Shown piece after piece: positions 63,658 through 64,000 of a stretch of DNA of 64,000 nucleotides (position 1 is the first letter of the stretch; each line of letters begins with the position of its first letter). The notes beneath the pieces are model-generated. The model ran no database searches. It was not told where the DNA came from and worked only from the letters and a program-made list of their open reading frames with translations. The position numbers were made by a program, and so were the translations under genes. The stretch is taken from the NCBI RefSeq assembly GCF_029948125.1, contig NZ_JASAMB010000017.1, positions 124,001 through 188,000 on the forward strand, in the 5' to 3' direction. This DNA comes from Catellatospora sp. KI3. GTDB lineage: Bacteria > Actinomycetota > Actinomycetes > Mycobacteriales > Micromonosporaceae.

Positions 63658-64000
63658 GTGACGTGCAAGAAGCGGTGCGCTGACAACCACCCTAACCACA
63701 GAAGCCACACCTCGGAAGACAAGAAGGCGGCTGGCACCAGCGGACTTCCTCACACCGGGAAGGCGCGGGGGGCGTACCGGCTGGACATCCCCCAGCAGAA
63801 ACAGGGGCCGCACAACGGCTCTGCCAAGCGGATGATCTCCGGAGGTCCGGCAGCCAAGCGCCGAGCGCAGCCCTGCCGGCGGTGCGGAGCGCGTCGCAAG
63901 ACGATCATTCCGATCTGGCTGCGTCGGTGGCTGACCAAGCACCAGAAGATGATCAAGCTTGTGACCCCGTTTGTCGTGCTCGTGGGGGCCATCCTGCGGA
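63658..64000 (+). CDS. Hypothetical basic protein of the integrated element, 3' end outside window
   Basis: GTG 63658 has AAAAGGAG at 63645-63652, the best ribosome-binding site in this part. The frame is open to the window edge, 114 codons: MTCKKRCADNHPNHRSHTSE, then a Lys/Arg/His-rich region, QPCRRCGARRKTIIPIWLRR and a hydrophobic helix MIKLVTPFVVLVGAIL. Cys pairs near the start (Cys3, Cys7) and CRRC later could bind metal. Codon use is less GC-biased than that of the chromosome. The family is not recognised. Confidence 0.5.
   Translation, partial: MTCKKRCADNHPNHRSHTSEDKKAAGTSGLPHTGKARGAYRLDIPQQKQGPHNGSAKRMISGGPAAKRRAQPCRRCGARRKTIIPIWLRRWLTKHQKMIKLVTPFVVLVGAILR

Noticed and set aside
63471-63683. 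70-codon plus frame inside the AT-rich end region
   Set aside because: No ribosome-binding site, and it overlaps a better-supported start at 63658 in another frame.

Overview
The window is high-GC DNA (by eye about 70%, with third codon positions almost all G or C), with many GTG starts, short intergenic gaps and single-gene transcription units. It carries DUF6230/DUF6114-type proteins, a small bacterial SRP RNA and actinobacterial-style gene fusions. These point to an actinobacterium, probably in or near Micromonosporaceae; the family is an inference from gene content, not a database match. Housekeeping genes dnaX, ybaB, recR, leuA, lysC and asd lie in one neighbourhood, as they do in mycobacteria, so this looks like a conserved chromosomal region and not a plasmid.

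Layout. 0-4 kb: a minus-strand module of three coupled genes (CDP-alcohol phosphatidyltransferase candidate, glycerol-1-phosphate-dehydrogenase-like enzyme, nucleotidyltransferase) that looks like a phospholipid head-group pathway, then a CBS-domain protein and a PLP aminotransferase. 4-12.5 kb: CorA, a cyclophilin, a rhomboid protease, an OmpR/HisK two-component pair, a GT2 glycosyltransferase and a quinone-oxidoreductase-like enzyme. 12.7-33.6 kb: four serine tRNAs and one arginine tRNA, interspersed with envelope and secreted proteins: a FhuF-like protein with an iron box, a flavohaemoglobin, a tandem pair of large carboxypeptidase-regulatory-repeat proteins, a 1302-residue subtilase with FG-GAP repeats, and the DUF6230/DUF6114 pair. 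SRP RNA, ybaB and recR follow.

35-46.5 kb: a complete peptide ABC importer operon (permease, binding protein, permease, two ATPases), then dnaX on the minus strand, two DUF11-like surface proteins and a second, orphan, peptide-binding lipoprotein. 47.7-54.9 kb: an HNH-nuclease lipoprotein with a coupled small partner, two MFS exporters, leuA with a leader peptide (three consecutive leucine codons) and alternative RNA stems, an Uma2-family protein and a lipoprotein. 55.2-57.6 kb: the lysC-asd operon, with an internal start for the aspartokinase beta subunit. 57.6-62.5 kb: a GGDEF protein, membrane proteins and an ECF sigma factor fused to a membrane anchor and an extracellular domain.

62.95-64 kb: a native-looking terminator followed by the 3' 44 bases of a tRNA-Pro(CGG) with CCA. 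Beyond it the DNA is clearly AT-richer, with operator-like palindromes and an open frame running off the window. This is read as the left end of an integrated element whose body lies right of the window.

The most unusual non-coding signal is a family of four roughly 60-bp palindromic repeats, all between genes, with conserved arms and a partly conserved spacer; a second, unrelated 67-bp palindrome occurs once. No CRISPR array, insertion sequence or transposase was found.
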